Below, in pieces: positions 20,794 to 27,432 of a stretch of DNA of 64,000 bases. The DNA comes from Streptomyces aculeolatus (GTDB lineage: Bacteria; Actinomycetota; Actinomycetes; Streptomycetales; Streptomycetaceae). The stretch covers positions 62,001 through 126,000 of the forward strand of contig NZ_JAINRD010000012.1 of the NCBI RefSeq assembly GCF_020400605.1, given 5' to 3'. Under the pieces are notes generated by a model. It ran no database searches, had not been told where the DNA came from, and saw only the letters and a list, made by a program, of their open reading frames with translations. The translations under genes and the position numbers were made by a program. How positions within the stretch are numbered: the stretch's first letter is position 1; every line of letters starts with the position of its first letter.

Positions 20794-21810
20794 TCACACG
20801 TACTCGGGCGCCCGTATGCCGAGCAGGCCGAGGCCGTTGCGGAGGGCGACGCCGGCGGCGGCGGCCTGCCGCAGCCGGGCCCGGTGCACGGCGGTGGGCT
20901 CCTCGTCGCCGCTGGGCAGGGCGGGGTGGGCCGCCTCGGCGCCGAGGAAGGCGCCGGCCAGGACGTCGAGGTGCCGGGCGAGCCGGTCGGGCGCGCGACG
21001 GCGGGCGGCGGTCTCCACGACGGCGGGGAGCTCGCCGATGGCGGCGCGGAGGACGCCGTCGGTGCGAGTGTGCCGTACGGGGCGGCGGGGGTGCGCGCCG
21101 GGTGCGTCATCGAGGGCGCCGATGCGCAGGTCGGCGGCGGCACGGGCGAGCGCGGCGGTACGGGAGTGGGCGTACTGGATACGGAAGAGGGGGTTGGCCT
21201 CGCGCAGGAGGAGGAGCTCGGGGGTGAGGCGGGGGCGCTGCCGGGCGGGGGCCCGGAGGAAGGCCCAGCGCAGGGCAGCGGGGGAAAAGAGGAGGGAGAG
21301 ATCCGAGGGGGAGGCCACTGCCCGCACGGGAACGACCTCGGCGTGCTCGCCCGGCTCGCCCTGCTGGACGAGGGAGGCGCCGGCGGCGGGGAGGAGCCGC
21401 CGGAGGGAATCGGCGAGGACGAGGGCGCGGGGATGCTCGTCCGCGACAAGGCGGACGGGGTTCCCGCCGAGGAAGTCCCCGTGCCCGTACAGCGCACCGG
21501 CGGAGAGGGCGTCCTCGACGGGATCGCGGTCCGCACGAAGAGTGATGTTGAGGAACCCGGGCCCGGTGACGGTCACGGCGGCGATACCGGGCTGGGCGGC
21601 GAGCCGGTCGCGCAGCAGGACGGCGACGTCGAGGGGATCGCACCCGGCGGCGTGGGCGAGCTGCAGGGCGGCGTTGGTGGCGTAGTCCCCGCACCCCCCG
21701 GGCCGCGGCCGCTCCACGACGACGCGCGCCGGCGCGGGTGCGCCGAACTCACCCACCGCGGCGGATCGCACCGTGCGCAAGACGGTGCCGGTGAGCTCTG
21801 CGGGGTCCAC
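20794..21810 (-). CDS. nrtL: ArgS-related anticodon-binding protein
   Basis: A 338-residue protein resembling pieces of arginyl-tRNA synthetase. An N-terminal tRNA-contact domain is recognisable by CGDYATNAALQLAHAAG and PGFLNITL, and a C-terminal DALR-type helical domain by YAHSRTAALAR with LGLLGI at the end. The catalytic HIGH and KMSKS motifs are absent, so it cannot charge tRNA. This paralogue next to lysA is typical of Streptomyces. Role unknown; it may bind tRNA-Arg or regulate. A tRNA-Arg gene lies 700 nt away, probably by chance. Confidence 0.8.
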   Translation of the reverse strand: MDPAELTGTVLRTVRSAAVGEFGAPAPARVVVERPRPGGCGDYATNAALQLAHAAGCDPLDVAVLLRDRLAAQPGIAAVTVTGPGFLNITLRADRDPVEDALSAGALYGHGDFLGGNPVRLVADEHPRALVLADSLRRLLPAAGASLVQQGEPGEHAEVVPVRAVASPSDLSLLFSPAALRWAFLRAPARQRPRLTPELLLLREANPLFRIQYAHSRTAALARAAADLRIGALDDAPGAHPRRPVRHTRTDGVLRAAIGELPAVVETAARRRAPDRLARHLDVLAGAFLGAEAAHPALPSGDEEPTAVHRARLRQAAAAGVALRNGLGLLGIRAPEYV

Positions 21811-21873
21811 GGCACCAGCGTACGAGAGGCACGGGGTACGAAGGCGAACCCTTTTACCGGACCCGTCCCCGGC

Positions 21874-22326
21874 TCAGCACACCGGAGACCCGGCGGGCTC
21901 CGCGTCGTCGGCGGCATCCCCGGCGACGGACTCCCCGACCCGCTGCGAAGCCCGCCGCGCGGCAAGCCGCCGCACGACCCGCACCAGATCGACCGGCTCG
22001 AAGGGCTTCGCCACAAACGCATCCACCCCGGCCGCCCGCCCCGCCTCGGCCTCAAGCTCACTGCACCCGCTGACCACCGCTATCGGCAACCCCCGCGTCC
22101 TCGGATCGGCCCGCAACCGGGCTGCGGTACGCAGCCCGTCGAGCCGGGGCATGACGATGTCGAGCGTCACCACATCGGGACGCACCCGATGGACGGCTTC
22201 CAGACACTCGGCACCATCGGCCGCGGTCACGACCTCGAAACCTTCAAGTTCGAGATTGACCCTGATCAGCTGCCGGATCACCTTGTTGTCATCGACCACA
22301 AGGACCCGACCGGACAAGCCAGGCAC
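21874..22326 (-). CDS. Stand-alone CheY-like response regulator
   Basis: A single receiver domain of 150 residues with the acidic pair VLVVDDN, phospho-acceptor Asp in DVVTLDIVMPRLDG (~residue 53), the conserved Ser (VVSG) and Lys (VAKPFEP). There is no output domain, so it acts by protein contact. The GTG start at 22326 (VPGLSGRVL) is chosen by family length; it has no good ribosome site and may be leaderless. No histidine kinase is adjacent. Confidence 0.88.
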   Translation of the reverse strand: MPGLSGRVLVVDDNKVIRQLIRVNLELEGFEVVTAADGAECLEAVHRVRPDVVTLDIVMPRLDGLRTAARLRADPRTRGLPIAVVSGCSELEAEAGRAAGVDAFVAKPFEPVDLVRVVRRLAARRASQRVGESVAGDAADDAEPAGSPVC

Positions 22327-22489
22327 AGGGAAAAGCGTAGGCGCGCCCGCCCCCCTACGTCCGGCTTTTGGACACTTCGGCCCCTGACCTGCACACACAC
22401 CCCGCCCCCCACCCCCAAAACCCAGTACCCGACCACCCCCACGAAGCTGGTAGGGTTCTACCCGTCACCGCACCACCACGCGGAGACAC

Positions 22490-22561
22490 GCCCCCGTAGC
22501 TCAGGGGATAGAGCAACGGCCTCCGGAGCCGTGTGCGCAGGTTCGAATCCTGCCGGGGGCA
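22490..22561 (+). tRNA. tRNA-Arg (anticodon CCG)
   Basis: A full cloverleaf can be drawn: acceptor 22490–22496 with 22554–22560, D stem GCTC/GAGC, anticodon stem ACGGC/GCCGT with loop CTCCGGA (anticodon CCG at 22523–22525, reading CGG), and T arm GCAGG-TTCGAAT-CCTGC. The discriminator is A at 22561; CCA is not encoded. A terminator follows at 22579. It marks the boundary between conserved core and accessory DNA. Confidence 0.96.
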
Positions 22562-22578
22562 CCTCGCTTGAGGTGCCC

Positions 22579-22618
22579 AAGACCCCGTGACCAGCGCAAG
22601 CGCTGAGGACGGGGTCTT
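22579..22618 (+). terminator. Terminator downstream of tRNA-Arg
   Basis: A 10-bp perfect stem (22579–22588 with 22609–22618) encloses a smaller perfect hairpin (22593–22604) and is followed by a T-rich CTTGCG. It lies 17 nt after the tRNA. Confidence 0.75.
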
Positions 22619-22800
22619 CTTGCGTGCGCAGCCGAAGGCCGCCGGATGCGGCTCCATGTCACTGATCACGTAGTGACCACGTAATGATCTTGACAGGCTT
22701 CCTCGCAGGTCAGCTCGTGCTTGGCCCAAGGCATCCACCTCCCACCATCAGGAGCGACCACCTCACCATGCCACTCCCGCACGTGTGATGTCCTGGTCGC

Positions 22801-23268
22801 ATGGATGGCGCTGCCTCGGCTCTCATCGCGGTTTTGGGGACGTTGCTGGGCTCCACGATCACGTACCTGTTCCAGCGCAGATCGGCGGAGCGGACCGAAG
22901 GCTTCACGCGCCAGCAGCAGCTCCGCACGGAACGCATGGGCGTCTACAGTGACTTCGCCGGCGCAGTAACGGAACACAGGCGCAGCCAGTACGACCGCTG
23001 GCACCGCAAGAACGAAGATCCGGACGGCTCAGCCGCCACGGAAGCCCGGCTGGAGTCGTACCGACTCAAGGGGCTCGCCCAGCATGGGCTGTTCCGCGTC
23101 CAGCTCATAGCCGGCTCCCCCACGGTGGTCGAAGCAGCTCGGCTCGCCTTCGACGCGACGTCCACCCTGCACGACGCATCCGACAAGGCGCAGTTGCGCG
23201 CGGCGGGCAACGAGGCCAAGGCCGTCTTGGAACGCTTCATCACTCTGGCCTCCAACGACGTTCGGTAG
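22801..23268 (+). CDS. Hypothetical membrane-anchored coiled-coil protein
   Basis: The 155-residue product has one N-terminal membrane helix (AASALIAVLGTLLGSTITYL) followed by a charged, helical, mostly cytoplasmic part with several Arg/Glu-rich amphipathic stretches. This resembles small hypothetical proteins common in Streptomyces accessory regions; no catalytic motif is visible. No convincing ribosome site precedes the ATG. The 3' end abuts a truncated fucosidase gene on the opposite strand, suggesting a rearrangement junction at about 23275. Confidence 0.65.
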   Translation: MDGAASALIAVLGTLLGSTITYLFQRRSAERTEGFTRQQQLRTERMGVYSDFAGAVTEHRRSQYDRWHRKNEDPDGSAATEARLESYRLKGLAQHGLFRVQLIAGSPTVVEAARLAFDATSTLHDASDKAQLRAAGNEAKAVLERFITLASNDVR

Positions 23269-23279
23269 CAGCCCACCTC

Positions 23280-23825
23280 ACCCCCGACTCCACGGTCGGT
23301 GTTGTACGGCAGCGGCGGCCATTCGCTCGTCCGGCGGGTGAGACCGTCCCCGTTGCCGGACCAGCGGACGTCGGGACCGCCGTCCTGGAGGGCCGAGTCG
23401 CCGTCGTGGTGCTTGGCGGTGAGGATGACCTTCTTGAAGCCCGCTTCCTTGAACGTCCTTGCCCACTGATCGGTGTCCAGGCCGGATGGGTTGAAGACGT
23501 CCGGGTCCTCAAGTCGCGACCCCGATTCCCCACCGGTGAAGGTGTTCGGGCCGAAGTGGAGGAACCCGGTCAGCTCTTCCCGCTGCCATGCCAACTGCCT
23601 CGCCGACGGCGTGACGGTCGCGGCCTTCTCTATGATCTGCGCCTTCGTGTCGGAGCTGCTGATCGCGACGACCGGATTCGGCGCCGCCGCCGTCACGGGC
23701 GGCGACTGAGGGGGTGCGGCCGCGACGGCGTTGCCGCCGAGCGCCGCGAGCATGCAGAGCGAAGCGATCACGGGCCGCCACACGCGTCGGCGTGTGACCG
23801 GTGGGCCGATGGGTCTCTTGGACAT
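23280..23825 (-). pseudogene. Alpha-L-fucosidase (GH29) pseudogene, internally deleted
   Basis: It starts like a secreted GH29 enzyme: signal peptide at residues ~1–40 (IASLCMLAALGGNAVAAAPP), then RQLAWQREELTGFLHFGPNT and WARTFKEAGFKKVILTAKHH. After HHDGD the reading jumps to SALQDGGPDVRWSGNGDGLT, which in intact GH29 proteins lies well over 100 residues later, past the catalytic nucleophile Asp. The 3' end then runs into antisense of the neighbouring plus-strand gene. Both an internal deletion and a 3' truncation are therefore visible; no activity is expected. Confidence 0.8.
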
Positions 23826-23929
23826 GCGTCCGGCTCCTCCGGATAGGGGTGGCCCGGAGAGACGGCACACGCGTCGTGGTAGCCCCCGTGCCACTGCGGC
23901 CGTCACGGCCCCCGAGCCGGCGGCGACGG

Positions 23930-24150
23930 CGGCCTTGTGGCGCCGATGCCGATCCCGACGACGGCGAAGTCCTCGGCCACGGCTGCGCTCCGCGCACCCC
24001 GGCGGGAGGCGGCCGGGAGACCCCGGCGACCGAGTTCATCTCACTGACCGTCAGCGACGTGACGTGGTCGGGGAAGGCCCGCACCGCGGCATCCCCGGCA
24101 CGGCCGCCGGGAGCCGCGCCGTGCCGGGTTGCACGCATGTCTTGACTCAC
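23930..24150 (-). pseudogene. ROK regulator 5' remnant (inverted copy of 35372–35700)
   Basis: From the GTG at 24150 the minus strand repeats the first residues of the intact ROK regulator at 35372 (VSQDMRATRHGAAPGGRAGD) almost base for base. It then loses about 27 bp, regains LTVSE and GVSRP, and shifts frame into the counterpart of the segment around 35650. No ROK sugar-kinase domain remains. It is the outward-facing gene debris of the left control-region copy. Confidence 0.85.
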
Positions 24151-24181
24151 CACGTCACGGAATCTACATTGTCGCCCCGAC

Positions 24182-24215
24182 AGCAATATTGCTAAGTAAC
24201 TTACTTATATAAATT
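24182..24215. promoter_or_regulatory. Palindromic operator and AT-rich promoter, left copy
   Basis: A perfect 12-bp palindrome AGCAATATTGCT (24182–24193) is followed by TAAGT-A-ACTTA and by TTACTTATATAAAT, an obvious AT island in a >70% GC background. TATATA serves as a -10-like element for the rightward transporter genes. The identical block lies at 35307–35340 in inverse orientation. Binding by the ROK regulator encoded next to the right copy is the natural inference. Confidence 0.7.
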
Positions 24216-24272
24216 GTGGGCCGAGCGGCATCTCCGATGGGTTCGACCAGCAAGGAAGGTAGGAGGTGCCCG

Positions 24273-25556
24273 ATGGGCAAGCGGACCAACGGTGTCGCGA
24301 CTGCCACGGCACTGGGCCTCGTCGCACTGGCAGGCTGTGCCGTCGGCGGCGGGGACGAGGGCGGTGACGGGTCGGGGGGTGAGGTGACGCTGAGCCTGCT
24401 CACCTTCGAGACGCCGAACCTGACTGCCGAGTACTGGGACGACATCATCGCCAGGACCAATGCCGAGGTGCCGGGGGTGAAGATCAAGAAGCTCGTCGCG
24501 CCGAGTGCCGAGCAGCGCAACGAGTACGTGCGCCAGCTCGACTCGACCGGTGCACTGCCCGACATCATGGTCGCGATCGACCCCGCCGGGCTGGCGGAGG
24601 CGGGCAAGCTCACCGAGTTCAGCGAGAAGGAACTGGCGGACTGGGTCAGCCCAACCGCCAACAGCTTCGACGGAGAGATCTACCAGCTGCCCACCAACTC
24701 GCAGACCTGGCAGGTCTACTACCGCAAGGCAGACTTCGAGAAGGCCGGCATCAGCACTCCCCCGAAGCGATGGGACGACCTGCTCGCCGCGGTCGACAAG
24801 CTCAAGGCTGCGGGGATCACACCCTTCGTCATCGGCGGCGGCGCACCGGACGGACTCGGCCCGCGATGGACCTTCGCCCAGTTGATGGCCGACGAGGTCT
24901 ACGCCAAGGACCCCAAGTGGCTCGACAAACTGGTCGCGGGGAAGACCGACTTCAGCGACCCGCTGTTCGTCAACGCGGTGACCAAGATGGAGGCCCTGGC
25001 GAACAAGGACAACGTCGACAACCTCTCGGCCACCTACGCACAGGCCCAGGACGACTTCCTCGCCGGCAAAGGGGCCATGTACCCGATGGGCTCGTGGTTC
25101 CCCGCAGCCCCGGACAAGGCGCAGCAGAAGCAGATCGGCGTCTTCCCCATGCCCACGCAGGACGGCTCACTCGTCCTGCCCGTGTACACCGGCGGCGGAC
25201 TGTCGGTGAGCGACCGGGCCGCCGATGTCGCCAGGGCGAAGAAGTGGGCGATCGAGTTCTCCAAGCTCAACGCCGACGGCGGGGCACGGTACGACGGCCT
25301 GTTCGTCGCCCTCAAGGGTTACAAACCGCCCGCCGGCCTCCCGCCCCTGTACAACGCCACCCTCGACGTCTACGACGAGGCCCAGTCCAGCGGAACGGTC
25401 ACGCCCAGCTTCGGCAACGAAGCCGGCATCCCGGCCCTGCCGTCGGGCTTCATATCCAAAGCCGACGCCGCACTCAACGACCTCCTCAACGGCCGTGCGG
25501 ACCCGGACCAGTTCGTCACCACACTCAACGAAGAACTCGAGGAGCTCTCGCAGTGA
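24273..25556 (+). CDS. Sugar ABC transporter substrate-binding lipoprotein (CUT1 type)
   Basis: Extracytoplasmic binding protein of a carbohydrate importer, 427 residues. A lipoprotein signal ends in LVALAGC (lipid Cys at 22), followed by a Gly/Asp-rich linker. The mature domain has features of family 1 extracellular solute-binding proteins, e.g. LPTNSQTWQVYYRKADFEKA and FLAGKGAMYPMGSW. The start at 24273 has AGGAGG 7 nt upstream. The stop overlaps the next start by 4 nt. The operator upstream is palindromic; the surrounding hydrolases suggest a glycan-derived oligosaccharide as ligand, which is inference. Confidence 0.92.
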   Translation: MGKRTNGVATATALGLVALAGCAVGGGDEGGDGSGGEVTLSLLTFETPNLTAEYWDDIIARTNAEVPGVKIKKLVAPSAEQRNEYVRQLDSTGALPDIMVAIDPAGLAEAGKLTEFSEKELADWVSPTANSFDGEIYQLPTNSQTWQVYYRKADFEKAGISTPPKRWDDLLAAVDKLKAAGITPFVIGGGAPDGLGPRWTFAQLMADEVYAKDPKWLDKLVAGKTDFSDPLFVNAVTKMEALANKDNVDNLSATYAQAQDDFLAGKGAMYPMGSWFPAAPDKAQQKQIGVFPMPTQDGSLVLPVYTGGGLSVSDRAADVARAKKWAIEFSKLNADGGARYDGLFVALKGYKPPAGLPPLYNATLDVYDEAQSSGTVTPSFGNEAGIPALPSGFISKADAALNDLLNGRADPDQFVTTLNEELEELSQ

Positions 25557-26551
25557 CGAACTCCGTGCGCTCCCGGACGGGGACGGATACGGCCGGAGAA
25601 CGCTCGCGCCCCGGCCCGCCGCACCGCACTCCCACCCCGTCCGGGCGCACAGGCGGACCGGGCGGCCACCGCTCCCGGACATGGTCATCCGCGGGAGCCT
25701 TCGCCGTCTTCGTCCTGCCCACCCTCACACTCTTCACCGCGATGGTCCTCGCCCCCATCCTGTGGACGCTCTACACCGGCATGACCGACGAACGCGCCAC
25801 CCGCCCGGAGACCTCGTTCGTGGCCCTGGACAACTACGGATTCCTCCTCGGGGACGAGGAGTTCCGGCACTCCATGTGGAACACCGTGGTCATCACCGTG
25901 ATCGTGGTGCTGCTGACGAACCTGCTCGGCCTCGCGATCGCCCTGCTGCTACGCCGGCAGGGCCGGCTCTACAGCCTGCTGCGAGGCGTCTTCTTCACAC
26001 CGGTGATCCTCTCCGCCGTGGTGGTGTCGGTGATCGGGCGCTCGATCCTGGCCGACGACGGCCTGCTGAACAGCACGCTCGTCTCGATGGGGGTCGCGAG
26101 CCCGCCGGGCTGGCTCACGGATCCGTCGTACGCGATCTACTCCGTCTCCGGAATCATGGTCTGGCAGATGCTCGGCTTCGCCGTCGTGGTCTACCTCGCC
26201 GGGCTCGCGGGAATCCCCGCCGAACTGGAGGAGGCGGCGAGTCTCGACGGCGCCGGCCCCTGGCAGCAGTTCCGCGCGATCACCTGGCCGATGCTCGCAT
26301 CCGCGCTGACGATCAACACCGTGATGCTGATGATCAGCACATTCAAGGTCTACGACCAGATCGCCGTGCTCACCAACGGCGGCCCCGGCACCAACGGCAC
26401 GGCCACCGTCGCCTTCGAGGTGATCCGCACCGCCTTCTCCGAGCAACGCCCCGGACTGGCGTCCGCGATGGCCGGGATCATGCTCGTCGTGGTTGCGGCG
26501 GCGAGCGTGACCACGCTGAAGCTCCTGCAACGACGAGAGGTGGACCTGTGA
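25553..26551 (+). CDS. Sugar ABC transporter permease (MalF-like)
   Basis: A 332-residue inner-membrane subunit with a ~45-residue Pro/Arg/Gly-rich cytoplasmic leader, six membrane helices and the EAA loop LEEAASLDGAGPWQQFRAITWP that docks the ATPase. The GTG start overlaps the binding-protein stop (GTGA). A segment of this gene around residues 74–88 (TGMTDERATRPE) recurs as debris at 35131–35178 on the minus strand. Confidence 0.93.
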   Translation: MTNSVRSRTGTDTAGERSRPGPPHRTPTPSGRTGGPGGHRSRTWSSAGAFAVFVLPTLTLFTAMVLAPILWTLYTGMTDERATRPETSFVALDNYGFLLGDEEFRHSMWNTVVITVIVVLLTNLLGLAIALLLRRQGRLYSLLRGVFFTPVILSAVVVSVIGRSILADDGLLNSTLVSMGVASPPGWLTDPSYAIYSVSGIMVWQMLGFAVVVYLAGLAGIPAELEEAASLDGAGPWQQFRAITWPMLASALTINTVMLMISTFKVYDQIAVLTNGGPGTNGTATVAFEVIRTAFSEQRPGLASAMAGIMLVVVAAASVTTLKLLQRREVDL

Positions 26552-27375
26552 AGTCCCGAACGTCATGGGTCCGCCCACTGCTCGCCATCGCCGTGGCGGC
26601 CGTCTTCTGCCTGCCGCTCTACGTGGCTCTGGTCAACGTCTTCAAACCCAGCACCGATGTCGTCGCATCGCCGCTGGCACTTCCCGCTCCGCCGGCCCTC
26701 GACAACATCGAGCACGTGCTCAGCCGGCCGGACGGGCTGTTCTGGTACGGCCTCGCCAACTCCGTCATCCTGACCACCCTGACGATCCTCATCACCACCG
26801 TGCTGGCCGCGATGTCGGCGTACCACCTGGTCCGGTCGGGCCGCTGGTGGAGCCGCGCCGTTCTCGGCGTCATGCTGGCCGGCCTGATGATCCCGCCCGC
26901 GGTGATCATACTTCCGATCACACGGATCCTGGACGCCGTCGGCCTGATGCACACGATGCCGGGCGCGGTGCTGGTCGACGTCGGCTACTACCTGCCGTTC
27001 GCGGTGTTCGTGTTCATGGGCTTCGTCCGCTCGGTCCCCCGCGAACTCGAAGAGGCTGCGGCGGTCGACGGCGCCGGCCGGTTCCGGACCTTCTGGCAGG
27101 TGGTCTTCCCGCTCCTGCGGCCGGCCTCGGCCAGCGTGCTCATCTTCCTCGGGGTCTGGGTCTGGAACGACTTCCTGACACCCCTGCTCGTCCTGGGCCC
27201 GGGAGCCGGGAACACCGTGACGGTCGGGATCTTCCGCTCGATCGGCCCCTACCAGCAGGACTTCGGAGCGGTGTTCGCCTTCATGCTGCTGGCCACACTG
27301 CCCGTCCTCGTCTTCTACCTCGCGCTTCAGAAGCACTTCGTCCGCGGACTGACCGGCGGTGCCACGAAGGGCTGA
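26548..27375 (+). CDS. Sugar ABC transporter permease (MalG-like)
   Basis: The second permease has 275 residues and six helices; its EAA loop is LEEAAAVDGAGRFRTFWQVVFP. Its GTG overlaps the previous stop by 4 nt. No ATPase gene accompanies the three transporter genes; in Streptomyces CUT1 importers commonly share a chromosomal multi-use ATPase (MsiK), so this system probably does too. Confidence 0.93.
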   Translation: MKSRTSWVRPLLAIAVAAVFCLPLYVALVNVFKPSTDVVASPLALPAPPALDNIEHVLSRPDGLFWYGLANSVILTTLTILITTVLAAMSAYHLVRSGRWWSRAVLGVMLAGLMIPPAVIILPITRILDAVGLMHTMPGAVLVDVGYYLPFAVFVFMGFVRSVPRELEEAAAVDGAGRFRTFWQVVFPLLRPASASVLIFLGVWVWNDFLTPLLVLGPGAGNTVTVGIFRSIGPYQQDFGAVFAFMLLATLPVLVFYLALQKHFVRGLTGGATKG

Positions 27376-27432
27376 CCGGCACGACCGTCCGGTCCGTGAC
27401 ATACCAAACCGAGATGTGACAGGAGAGCCGCC

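Larger units (their letters stand above)
23930..24345. repeat. Left arm of a large inverted repeat (control region)
   Basis: This segment is the reverse complement of about 35185–35650. Identity is near-perfect over 24110–24330 (paired with 35200–35425) and patchier outward because of deletions in the ROK part. The arm contains a divergent promoter/operator (24182–24215), the start of the sugar-binding-protein gene, and the ROK remnant. Confidence 0.9.

Noticed and set aside
22490..22562. Direct repeat of the tRNA-Arg 3' end as an attR site within the window
   Set aside because: No second copy of the T-arm/acceptor sequence was noticed downstream, so an integrated element using this tRNA is not demonstrated.
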